From NCBI GenBank assembly GCA_949283785.1, contig CASDTR010000035.1, positions 1 through 64,000 of the forward strand: 64,000 nt of DNA. The letters are read 5' to 3'. This DNA comes from an uncultured Oscillospiraceae bacterium (GTDB lineage: Bacteria; Bacillota; Clostridia; Oscillospirales; Acutalibacteraceae). The notes under the pieces are model-generated. The model ran no database searches. It had not been told where the DNA came from and saw only the letters and a list, made by a program, of their open reading frames with translations. Below are positions 27,543 through 35,905 of this stretch, piece by piece (within the stretch, counting starts at the first letter, position 1; every line of letters begins with the position of its first letter). The position numbers and the translations under genes are program-made.

Positions 27543-27736
27543 TTATTTGCCGAGAATAAGCTGTACATTGGGCAGACGGAGCATCCAGCAAAGCATCTCG
27601 ATTCCGCCGTCGCCGCCGCAGTCAATAACATCTCCGAGGACGTAAAGAAAGTCATCCTCCGAAATCCGGCTTTTTCAAGGAGGCTGCTGAACTTTTAGAG
27701 AGGGTATCCGTGAAGGTCTGAAATTACATATGTCAT
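27543..27736 (-). pseudogene. Metallophosphoesterase N-terminal fragment
   Basis: On the minus strand from ATG at 27736: MTYVISDLHGYPL, a TAA, KFSSLLEKAGF, then after a frame change DDFLYVLGDVIDCGGDGG and LCWMLRLPNVQLILGNK. These are the SDLHG and GDVIDRG motifs of Ser/Thr-type phosphatases; the sequence stops right at the GNHE motif. Both a stop codon and a frameshift are present, so this is dead sequence. It could be the missing first half of the fragment at 34.9 kb. Confidence 0.75.
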
Positions 27737-27849
27737 AAAGTATCCTATCAAAATAAGTATAGTGGTGTTGATTTTATATTACATGGTCTTATGTGACGAT
27801 AACATACCGTGGAACGAATAATCACGGGGCTGCAATATACAGGTAAATA

Positions 27850-27878
27850 TTGAAACATTATTCATAAGACATTATAAT
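27850..27878 (+). promoter_or_regulatory. Sigma-A promoter of the DUF262 operon
   Basis: TTGAAA (27850-27855), a 17-bp spacer and TATAAT (27873-27878) lie 38 bp ahead of the DUF262 start. Confidence 0.7.
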
Positions 27879-27915
27879 GAATTTAATATATTGCCTATAT
27901 GTTCAGGAGGATAAA

Positions 27916-29241
27916 ATGAGTAATACAAACTCACAAAACGACAATTTTAACATTGTATGGGTTAAGGATTTGTTAGATTGCAGACTCTCTGTGCCGGATT
28001 ATCAGAGACCGTATAAATGGAGCGCAAAATCAGCCCTTACTCTTTTTAACGATATATACCAGGCTCATGAAAAGAATGTAAGGGAATACCGTTTGGGAAC
28101 AATAATCCTGTATCAAAATAATGAGAATGGTTTAGAGATTGTTGACGGACAGCAAAGAATTACAACCCTGCTGATTCTACTTTACGCTTTAGACCCGGAA
28201 AACGAGTTTTCGTACATAATGAGAAATCTTAAATTCAAAAGTTCGTCCTTTAACGCAGTAAAAACCAATTATGAGGTTTTTCGTTTAAAGCTCCAGGGGA
28301 CTTCCTCTGATGACAGAGAGAAATTAAAAAGTTTTATACTCGAGAAATGCAGTGTTGTTAAAATAGTTACCTGCGATTATCAGGAAGCTTTTCAGTTTTT
28401 TGATTCACAGAATTCCAGAGGCAAAAGTCTTGATCCCCACGATCTTCTTAAAGCTTATCATCTCAGGGAAATGGAGAATGTGGATAAAAAAGAAAAAATA
28501 GAAACCGTTGCCTGCTGGGAAGGTTATGACCAGAAAAAAATTGCCGAGCTTTTCAGAAACTATTTGTACCCCATGATAATGTGGTATAAACAGAAAAGCG
28601 GACTGTATTATTCGCAAAAGAATATTGACACTTTCAAGGGAATTAAAATCAAAAATCAATATGATTACAGCGTTTATGCCAAAGCAGCAAATCTGTATAT
28701 AGAAAACTTTACTCAGTGTCATTATAATGAACTTATAGGTACAAAAGCTAATCAGCATCAGCTTATGCAGCCTCTGATAGCGGGAAAAAGATTTTTTTCA
28801 TACACGGTTCATTATCTTGAGTTGCTCGAAAGAACCGATGGAAAAGTAGAAGAACTTATAGAAGCAAAAACTTTGCCGAATTTTCCCAGAAGTCACGGAG
28901 GCGATCTCTATATATACAATATGTTCCTGTGTGCGCTTATGTTTTTTGCCGACAGATTCGGAGAGGATGCGCTTATTGATCATGTGATATTAAGATTGTT
29001 TCAATGGGCATATTCACTCAGGCTGAGCATGCTTTCGGTATATCAGGAAACTGTAAATAAATACGCATTGGGAAGACATGAAAAATTAGGGAACAAAAAT
29101 ATATTTGAATTTATCAGCAGTATCAACGAACCTGCCGAACTGGATTTGTTTGAACTTGCTTTTGTAAGAGATGACATGGACATTAAGGAAAAATATGCAA
29201 AAATCTATGATAAAATAAAAGAATTGCAGGGGGAAAAATGA
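27916..29241 (+). CDS. DUF262 protein (GmrSD-like), first of tandem pair
   Basis: 441 residues from the ATG at 27916, which follows CAGGAGGATAAA; the ATG at 27877 lies upstream of that site. It has the DUF262 (ParB/Srx-fold) core: VPDYQRPYKW near residue 26, RLGTIILYQ, and IVDGQQRITTLLILLYAL near 74. QFFDSQNSRGKSLDPHDLLKAYHL follows, also typical. I see no C-terminal DUF1524/HNH motif. In GmrSD type IV restriction enzymes, the DUF262 part couples NTP hydrolysis to cleavage of modified DNA. Its stop overlaps the next start (ATGA), so the two are one unit. Confidence 0.88.
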   Translation: MSNTNSQNDNFNIVWVKDLLDCRLSVPDYQRPYKWSAKSALTLFNDIYQAHEKNVREYRLGTIILYQNNENGLEIVDGQQRITTLLILLYALDPENEFSYIMRNLKFKSSSFNAVKTNYEVFRLKLQGTSSDDREKLKSFILEKCSVVKIVTCDYQEAFQFFDSQNSRGKSLDPHDLLKAYHLREMENVDKKEKIETVACWEGYDQKKIAELFRNYLYPMIMWYKQKSGLYYSQKNIDTFKGIKIKNQYDYSVYAKAANLYIENFTQCHYNELIGTKANQHQLMQPLIAGKRFFSYTVHYLELLERTDGKVEELIEAKTLPNFPRSHGGDLYIYNMFLCALMFFADRFGEDALIDHVILRLFQWAYSLRLSMLSVYQETVNKYALGRHEKLGNKNIFEFISSINEPAELDLFELAFVRDDMDIKEKYAKIYDKIKELQGEK

Positions 29242-31151
29242 TGAGTGAGCAGGAAAATAAAAAAATTCAACCTCTGAATATGAAAGAGCTTTTTAAGGAA
29301 GCTGAATATGTAATACCGATTTATCAGCGCAATTATGCATGGGAAAACGAAGAAATAGAGCAGCTAATTAAAGACATAAATGACAACAAAAACGAAAACT
29401 ATTATTTAGGAACTCTCATTGTGAAAAAAACAGGTAATAAGCAGTATGAAGTTATTGACGGTCAGCAAAGGCTTACAACTCTGTTTTTACTTATTCTGTA
29501 TCTGAACAGCAGAGTACCTGAAGATGGAGAAATGCCTATCTGTGATTCAGCTTTAAGCTTTGAAGTTAGGGACAAGTCTAATGAAGTTTTGAATGCTATT
29601 CGGAAAAATCCGGAGGCAGAACAGACTAACAATGAAATAATAAACGGATACGATATAATCAAAAAATATTTTGAAAATAACAAAGATATAGATGTAAGAG
29701 AATTCAAGAAAAAATTTAAATCTTCAATCGAAATTGTCCGTGTAGAAATACCGGAAGATACAGATAAAAACCACTATTTTGAAATAATGAACACCCGTGG
29801 CGAACAGCTTGAAGCTCATGAAATTGTAAAGGCAAGAATACTTCGAGTCCTCAGCGCAAATAATGACAACTGCGAAGCGGCTGCAAGTATATGGGACGCC
29901 TGTGCGGATATGGATTCCTATATTCAAATGAACTTCACGCCTGAAATAAGAACGAAGCTTTTTGAAAATAGCTGGAATAAATTTATCCCTGAAAGTTTTG
30001 ATGAAATATCTGAAATTTTTGCCGAATACAGAAAAAGTCAAAATACCGAAGGGAATTTTTTTGAGGAAAAAAGCCTGGCTGATATTCTTAAGGATAAGTG
30101 CAAAACTGCCGACGATACCAAGGAAGCCGAGGAGAATATGCGGTTCGAATCCATAATATCTTTTCCTGATTTTCTTTTGCAGGTAAAAGCGGTTTGCGGA
30201 GAAAAAACAGATAATGAAAATGATGAAGAAAGTCTCAACAGCAATAATCTTATAAAAATTTTTGAGGATTATATTCCGAAGTCTGATGACAAAGCCGTTC
30301 AGGCTGAAAGGGTCAAAAATTTCATATTTAACCTTTTGAAGCTCCGATATCTTTTTGATAAATACATTGTCAAAAGAGAATTTGCCCGTGATTATAAAGA
30401 AGAGGGAAGATGGTCTCTGCAAAAGCTGGAATCCTATACGGAAAAGAATAAAAAACCTAAATATACCGCTTCATTCAGCGACGATGACAATAAGAATAAA
30501 CGTTTGAGAATGCTCGAATCCTGTCTGCGTGTCACTTATACTTCCGCAAAATCAATGCACTGGATTACAAAAGCTCTGCGTTTTCTTGCCGAAACAAATG
30601 AAGACAGTATAGAGGCAACAGATTTGATTCATGAGCTTGAAAGGTATTGCAGCAAAAAGGTTTGTGATGCCAAGGCGTTTGATTCCGACTACGATCAGCG
30701 AACAGGTTTCTTTATTGAACGAATTGTCTTTACATATCTTGATTATCTGCTTTACTGGAAACAGGATGAAGTCAAGGGACTGAGTGAGTTTTTTGAGGAG
30801 GAAAAATCGGAAAATAAGGAGTGGTATTTTCAGTTCAGAAATTCAATTGAGCATTTTTATCCCCGCCATCCGGATAATAAAAAAGATTGGACTGCTGAGC
30901 AGTATGATGATTTCGGAAATCTCGCATTGGTAACAGCCAAAGGAAATTCAAAATTTTCGAATTCCGAACCGAGTTCAAAGATAATATATGATAATGTAAT
31001 AAATCAAAGTTTGAAACTTAAAATAATGAAATATATTACGAAAAACGACAAGGATGGCTGGACCCCTGAAAAAGCAAAAGAACATGGAAGAATTATGCTC
31101 GGTTTCCTCGAACGCAACGTGATAAAATGCCTGGAGGAAGATACAGAGTAA
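29238..31151 (+). CDS. DUF262-DUF1524 protein (GmrSD-like), second of tandem pair
   Basis: A 637-residue partner of the preceding gene, overlapping it by 4 bp. The N-terminal DUF262 has VIPIYQRNYAWENEEIEQL near residue 25, YYLGTLIV, and VIDGQQRLTTLFLLILYL near 72; FEIMNTRGEQLEAHEIVKARI follows. The C-terminal DUF1524 nuclease has IEHFYPRHP near 536, then YDDFGNLALVT and NSKFSN, where His is the catalytic HNH-type residue. The pair probably forms a type IV-like restriction complex against modified phage DNA (inference from the family). Confidence 0.9.
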   Translation: MMSEQENKKIQPLNMKELFKEAEYVIPIYQRNYAWENEEIEQLIKDINDNKNENYYLGTLIVKKTGNKQYEVIDGQQRLTTLFLLILYLNSRVPEDGEMPICDSALSFEVRDKSNEVLNAIRKNPEAEQTNNEIINGYDIIKKYFENNKDIDVREFKKKFKSSIEIVRVEIPEDTDKNHYFEIMNTRGEQLEAHEIVKARILRVLSANNDNCEAAASIWDACADMDSYIQMNFTPEIRTKLFENSWNKFIPESFDEISEIFAEYRKSQNTEGNFFEEKSLADILKDKCKTADDTKEAEENMRFESIISFPDFLLQVKAVCGEKTDNENDEESLNSNNLIKIFEDYIPKSDDKAVQAERVKNFIFNLLKLRYLFDKYIVKREFARDYKEEGRWSLQKLESYTEKNKKPKYTASFSDDDNKNKRLRMLESCLRVTYTSAKSMHWITKALRFLAETNEDSIEATDLIHELERYCSKKVCDAKAFDSDYDQRTGFFIERIVFTYLDYLLYWKQDEVKGLSEFFEEEKSENKEWYFQFRNSIEHFYPRHPDNKKDWTAEQYDDFGNLALVTAKGNSKFSNSEPSSKIIYDNVINQSLKLKIMKYITKNDKDGWTPEKAKEHGRIMLGFLERNVIKCLEEDTE

Positions 31152-31278
31152 ATTATATATCCCGGGAAGCTGCGTGGGGCGCCCCTTCACATTTCATGGA
31201 GAGACGTTTCAAATACATTATTTGTCCCATTGCTCAGAGCGGCAACACAAATATAACAGCAACTTATGAATTAAAAAG

Positions 31279-31308
31279 GAGAGCGTGGTGCTCATATGCC
31301 ACGCTCTC
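31279..31308. terminator. Bidirectional terminator hairpin
   Basis: GAGAGCGTGG (31279-31288) pairs perfectly with CCACGCTCTC (31299-31308). It lies between the DUF262 operon and the convergent AAA ATPase gene, flanked by AAAAA upstream, which gives a U-run for the minus-strand transcript. Confidence 0.75.
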
Positions 31309-31325
31309 AATTATATGCTCTGTTA

Positions 31326-32774
31326 TTATTCCATTTCGCAATAGCCGTGCTTTTCTGCATGTCCAAGCAGATAAAGGAACGCAAAGGCCGGAATACGGAT
31401 CAAATCTTTGCCGTTTTTTGTATTGTGGACGCCGAAGTCATCGGCGGTTTTGGTCACCACGATTGAGGCAGCAGCCTCTCCGCTCAACTCTACGATTGCG
31501 GAATCATCCGGGATAGGAGCACCTTCCCGGTACTTCACTTCGATGAGGATATTTTTGGAATTGGAGTATTCCACCACAACATCAATTTCCTTCCTGCGTT
31601 TGCCACCACGATAGTATCCTACCGATGCGGCCTGTTGATAATAAAATGCGGCTACATGCTTATAAACAGCGGTTTCCACAAGCTTTCCCATTTCCACCGG
31701 GTCGCTTAGTAGGGAATCATCCATTAAAACCGCATTACGGATCGCCGAATCAGCAATATAAATCTTTGGACTGGCTTTCAGAACTTTTTTCCTGCCATAT
31801 TTATGGGCCAGCTCTGATAAATCAGGTTGGCGCTTTCCAAATACTCAATATAGTTTTCGACGGTAGGCCTGGAAACACCATTCAATTCCTTTGCAATCGC
31901 CTCAATAGAAACGATCTCAGAAGAAACATTGCACAGATAAAGGAAAATTCGTTCCAACTCTGTTGCATTACGGATCTTGTAAAGTGAGGGCAAATCTCTC
32001 TTGAGCACTTTGTCAACCACATCTTCGCGCATGACCTGCTGGGCCAGGATGTCATTATCAGCCAGAGCCAGTTCGGGGAATCCGCCTACTTGCAGATAGC
32101 GGTTAAAGTAGTTCTGCACTTTGGAGAGCTGCAGCATGATCTGAGTGCGTTCCTGCTGCGGCCTATATATCAGCTGTGTAATCTTCAAATCGTCCGGCAG
32201 ATCGGGACGATCCACATTTAGCAGTTCACAGTACTTATAGAAAGACAGTGTTGGAACCTGGATAGCTGACCAGTGTCCGGCGCCGCTCTCCTGGCTTCCC
32301 TTGATCAAAACTGGACTGGCTGAGCCGGTGGCTACCATTTTGGTATCCAGTTGCATATCGTAGATTGTTTTCAGCCATTTATCCCAATCCTGCGCATACT
32401 GGATCTCATCAAAAAAAGTAGTAGACATCCTGCTCCGGATAGATATTTTCGTGATAGCACTCCAGAATCTCATTCATGGCACTCAACTTCAACATAGGAT
32501 GATCCATGGAGATAAAGACGATTTTCTGAGGCGGCACGCCGTTTTGGAGCAGGGCCTCGATCATTTGGTATTGTATAGTGGTCTTTCCCACTCGTCTTGT
32601 TCCGGTTAAGACAACTGTGCGCCGTATGTTGTTCTGATTCAAGCGTTTCATGGCCTCATAAAAGGCGAATCGCTTATAGTTCTTGGATAATTTTGGGTTT
32701 ACGACTCCTGTCTTCCACCAGGGGTTGTAGAAAACCAATACTTTCAACAATCTTTCCTTGCTGATGATAGCCAT
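31326..32774 (-). pseudogene. AAA ATPase with DUF4143 domain, two frameshifts
   Basis: Three minus-strand frames together make one ATPase of about 480 residues. From 32774: TGTRRVGKTTIQYQM (Walker A) and VFISMDHP. From about 32415: FFDEIQYAQDWDKWLK (Walker B), VATGSASPVL, then the DUF4143 part NRYLQVGGFPELAL. From about 31785: KASPKIYIADSAIRNAVLMD, KRRKEIDVVVEYSNSKNILI and EVKYREG (nuclease-like end). The breaks lie in homopolymers: seven T's where six are expected (32411-32417) and six A's where seven are expected (31785-31790). Such ATPases are common near toxin or mobile loci. Sequencing error is a real alternative to decay. Confidence 0.85.
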
Positions 32775-33516
32775 ACAACAACCTCATTTTTTAATATAGC
32801 AACGTTAATTTTAATTTTTATCAATAAATATTATAAGTATACTTACAATATTTTATTGCAAAGATTGATAAATAAACTGCTATGTTATCCAGTGCGGGAT
32901 GTTATTATGCAATGTGATTTCAGAAAACTATTTGAAAGTGATAGAATATATAGCTTTAGTGTGCTATACTGGATTCAAAAAATACTGATTAAGGATTCAA
33001 TATAATATTTAGTGATTTAGATTGTGGAGACCCGCAAAACGACATACTAACCAATGAATTAAGTTGAAAATGATTATTCCTAATTTACACATTAGTTAGG
33101 TTTCAGATAACCTGATTTGAGTAAAAAAGAAAGTGAATACTGACACCAACCGTCAGATTACGGAGTTTGTTTTGCTTTTCAAAAGGTGAAAATTTATTGT
33201 TTTTTATTTGTATTCATTTGGCCTATGTCGGCAGTATTGAATGACAAGTAGTTATACTGTCATGGTTTTAGCAAATCTGCAGAAATATATATTGCAATAC
33301 CATAGAAGAACACGATGTTATCAATAGCATACTTTCCGCTTAATATGCGGGTACTTATAAATTTATATTCCGTTACTAATACGAATTATAAAAGCTGTGA
33401 TAAGCTGGTAAATTTCAGTGGAATTTATGCAACAAACCTGCCGAATATCATAAAACGTCATATTTCATTGTTGATTCAGTTTATAAACTGCACCGGAAGT
33501 AGAAAGAGGGGTTCTT
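32775..33516. other. AT-rich intergenic region without genes
   Basis: About 740 bp, strongly AT-rich, with stops in all frames and no recognisable protein remnant or RNA gene. It separates the divergent ATPase and alcohol dehydrogenase genes and presumably holds both promoters; I cannot assign them reliably. Confidence 0.5.
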
Positions 33517-34554
33517 ATGCTTGCTTACACATACATTGAACATGGAAAATTTGAACTTGTAGAAAAGCCGAAACCTGTTATTTCAGACGATAGGGACGCA
33601 ATTGTAAAAGTCACTTTGGCCAGCATTTGTTCCAGCGACTTACATATAAAGCACGGCAGTGTGCCAAGAGCCGTACCGGGAATTACCGTGGGGCATGAAA
33701 TGGTTGGTATTGTCGAGCAAGTAGGGTCGGCAGTAAATACTGTTAAGCCCGGAGACCGTGTAACTGTGAATGTAGAGACCTTCTGCGGGGACTGCTTTTT
33801 CTGCAAAAATGGATGGGTGAACAACTGTACCGATTCAAACGGCGGTTGGGCGCTGGGATGCCGCATTGACGGTGGACAGGCTGAGTATGTCCGTGTGCCC
33901 TATGCGGATCAGGGGCTTGATAAAATTCCCGACTCCGTTACGGATTTACAGGCGCTGCTTGTGGGAGATGTACTTGCAACGGGATACTGGGCAGCGAATA
34001 TATCTGAAATCAAACATGGAGATACAGTATTGATTATCGGAGCAGGACCTACGGGACTGTGCACTCTCCAATGTGTGGGGCTTCATCAGCCGAAACGGAT
34101 AATCATCTGTGATGTGGATGAAAGCCGCCTTGCCTTTGTACGTGAGCGCTATCCCGACGTACTGACCGTTACTCCTGACAATGTTAGAGAATTTGTACTC
34201 TCTCACAGTGACCACGGCGGCGCAGATGTTGTGCTTGAAGTGGCAGGAACCGATGACACTTTCCGTATGGCGTGGGAATGTGCCCGCCCCAATGCCATTG
34301 TAACGATAGTAGCGCTTTATAACAGTCCGCAGGTTTTGCCCCTGCCTGAAATGTACGGAAAAAACCTGACATTCAAAACCGGCGGCGTAGACGGATGCAA
34401 CTGTAAAGAAACCTTAGAACTTATTGCCAGTGGAAAGATAGATACTGTTCCTTTGATTACCCATACCGTACCGCTCAGGGATATTGCAAAAGGGTATGAA
34501 CTTTTTGAAGCAAAGCGAGACGGCGTAATTAAGGTAGCGGTTACAATGGATTAA
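33517..34554 (+). CDS. Zinc-dependent alcohol dehydrogenase
   Basis: A 345-residue medium-chain dehydrogenase/reductase. Catalytic zinc ligands are Cys38 and the GHE pair His60-Glu61. The structural zinc lobe has Cys90, Cys93, Cys96 and Cys104. The Rossmann fold shows VLIIGAGPTGLCTLQ, and ICDVDESRL after the second strand suggests NAD rather than NADP use. It oxidises an alcohol or polyol reversibly; the substrate is not readable. AGAAAGAGGGG precedes the ATG. It stands alone in the island, with higher GC than its surroundings, so it may be a separate acquisition. Confidence 0.93.
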   Translation: MLAYTYIEHGKFELVEKPKPVISDDRDAIVKVTLASICSSDLHIKHGSVPRAVPGITVGHEMVGIVEQVGSAVNTVKPGDRVTVNVETFCGDCFFCKNGWVNNCTDSNGGWALGCRIDGGQAEYVRVPYADQGLDKIPDSVTDLQALLVGDVLATGYWAANISEIKHGDTVLIIGAGPTGLCTLQCVGLHQPKRIIICDVDESRLAFVRERYPDVLTVTPDNVREFVLSHSDHGGADVVLEVAGTDDTFRMAWECARPNAIVTIVALYNSPQVLPLPEMYGKNLTFKTGGVDGCNCKETLELIASGKIDTVPLITHTVPLRDIAKGYELFEAKRDGVIKVAVTMD

Positions 34555-34899
34555 TAAAATGATGTAGTTATAAAAACAAGAAAACGAGTTTTCAAATGGC
34601 TGGATGTTTCGTTTATTAAAAGGAAGATCTAATGCTTTTTGTTGTCACCTTATGTACAATGGAAAGTTTTAATTTCATATCAATTGAACAGGCAAAAATT
34701 GCCTGCGCTAAAAAGCTTTTCAACTAGATGTCAACGAGCAAAGTGAGATATCATGATGTTGACAGTTATCAGTCGCTTTTGAATGTTATGAAGTCATTAA
34801 AATAACAGAGGAAATATAGTTTCCGGTCAAGGAGCTCTATGCGCCTGAGAATCAGGTCCGCATTGAATAGCATCAGCGGATTTTACCCAAAATTTAACA
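34555..34899. other. Degenerate intergenic stretch
   Basis: No intact gene. A frame from an ATG at about 34632 reads FISIEQAKIACAKKLF and, after a TAG, KVRYHDVDSYQSLLNVMKSL before stopping near 34804. This may be a decayed small gene, but I recognise no family. Confidence 0.3.
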
Positions 34900-35131
34900 G
34901 AAACAGTATAACGACGGCACGGCTATCCGCTGGGCAAATTCAAAGCATTGATGAATATTTTGGCGATATTATTACGGTTTTCGGACATACGCCGACTATG
35001 TCATACGGAAAAGAATATACCGGAAAATCATCAGAACCAAAACTTGGATTGATGTTGATGTCGGCGCAGCCTACGGACAAAAGCCTGCTCTGCTGCGCCT
35101 TGACGATTTACAGGAATTTTATGCGGATTAA
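34900..35131 (+). pseudogene. Metallophosphoesterase C-terminal fragment, frameshifted
   Basis: It contains YFGDIITVFGHTPTMSYG, the late GHTP motif of the phosphatase family. After loss of one A in the run at 35024-35027 it continues in another frame with WIDVDVGAAYGQKPALLRL and DDLQEFYAD, then TAA. No N-terminal motifs precede it. The subfamily is the same as the N-terminal fragment at 27.5 kb, but in opposite orientation. The 176-residue open frame at 34839-35369 covers this remnant by chance and is not a gene. Confidence 0.75.
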
Positions 35132-35179
35132 AAAGCAAGAAATTCACCGTATAGGGCAAGATGAAAATACAGCTGAAAT

Positions 35180-35207
35180 GACTTGTTCGTTGAGCAAGTC
35201 GTTTTTT
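35180..35207 (+). terminator. Intrinsic terminator
   Basis: GACTTG (35180-35185) pairs with CAAGTC (35195-35200), followed by G and a run of six T's. Confidence 0.65.
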
Positions 35208-35408
35208 ATGTCCCTAATTTATCCCATCGTGCTTGATATAATAAAGACAACAAAGAGAAGAGGAACTTTATTTGTAAACTTTCTGCAAACAATCGCAAAA
35301 ATCTCCAAAATTTTCGTGTTCGCCGGTATTATATGGTGCCATAATGCGGGGATATCGTTCGTTTTTTAATTTGCAGATAAATATCAATAATAAAAAGGAG
35401 AGATTCGT

Positions 35409-35603
35409 ATGCAAACAGTAGGTTCAAACACAAAACTTTGTGTAACTTGTGCTATGTATGACGGATCAAGAGTTCCTAAGGAGCATTTCGTAGATTTTGA
35501 GTAATTTAGTTGCGGAAAATGCTGTGCTCAATTTCCGCAAGGCATAGATGTTAAACCGTGTTATTCCTGCTCTGCATGGACTAAATGGGCGCCATTACGC
35601 TGA
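35409..35603 (+). pseudogene. Small cysteine-rich zinc-ribbon-like protein with internal TAA
   Basis: The ATG at 35409 has AAAAAGGAGAG upstream. It reads MQTVGSNTKLCVTCAMYDGS and VPKEHFVDFE, then TAA at 35502. The same frame resumes with FSCGKCCAQFPQG and VKPCYSCSAWTKWAPL, ending in TGA at 35601. The combined 64 codons have paired Cys motifs (CVTC, CGKCC, CYSC), like a small zinc-binding protein. The stop splits it in two; neither half would keep a complete metal site. Confidence 0.55.
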
Positions 35604-35649
35604 ATATGGTGAAATTCCAAAAGAAGTAATGAGGGAGGCGTAGTTATAA

Positions 35650-35763
35650 ATGGAACATTCACAGAAACTGACTAAAACAAAAAGATCCGACAGACTAAGC
35701 TGTTTTTGTATGGCAATGCGTCTCTCTTGTTACGGATACACGATTGAGGAACGAAAAAAGTAA
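35650..35763 (+). CDS. Possible small ORF of 37 residues
   Basis: It starts MEHSQKLTKTKRSDRLSCFC and ends ERKK-TAA. GAGGGAGGCG lies about 12 bases upstream of the ATG. No relatives are recognised and it is too short for confidence. It may be the remnant of a larger gene between the Cys-rich protein and the SLOG protein. Confidence 0.3.
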   Translation: MEHSQKLTKTKRSDRLSCFCMAMRLSCYGYTIEERKK

Positions 35764-35905
35764 TTGATTATGACAGCGCTCTTGCGGATATCCAGGAGCC
35801 GTGCATGGAATGGTCGGAAAGGGTTCTTTCTTGTTTTATAAATGTGTCGGCTTGCTGAATTCGTAAAAAGGAAGATTGAAATCAAGAAAAACGGTAAGTG
35901 ATATT

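Noticed and set aside
31127-31516. Plus-strand frame after the DUF262 pair
   Set aside because: It overlaps the end of one gene, a perfect terminator and the antisense of the AAA ATPase.
34839-35369. A 176-residue plus-strand gene
   Set aside because: It runs across a frameshifted phosphatase remnant and a terminator hairpin; its second half has no coding character.
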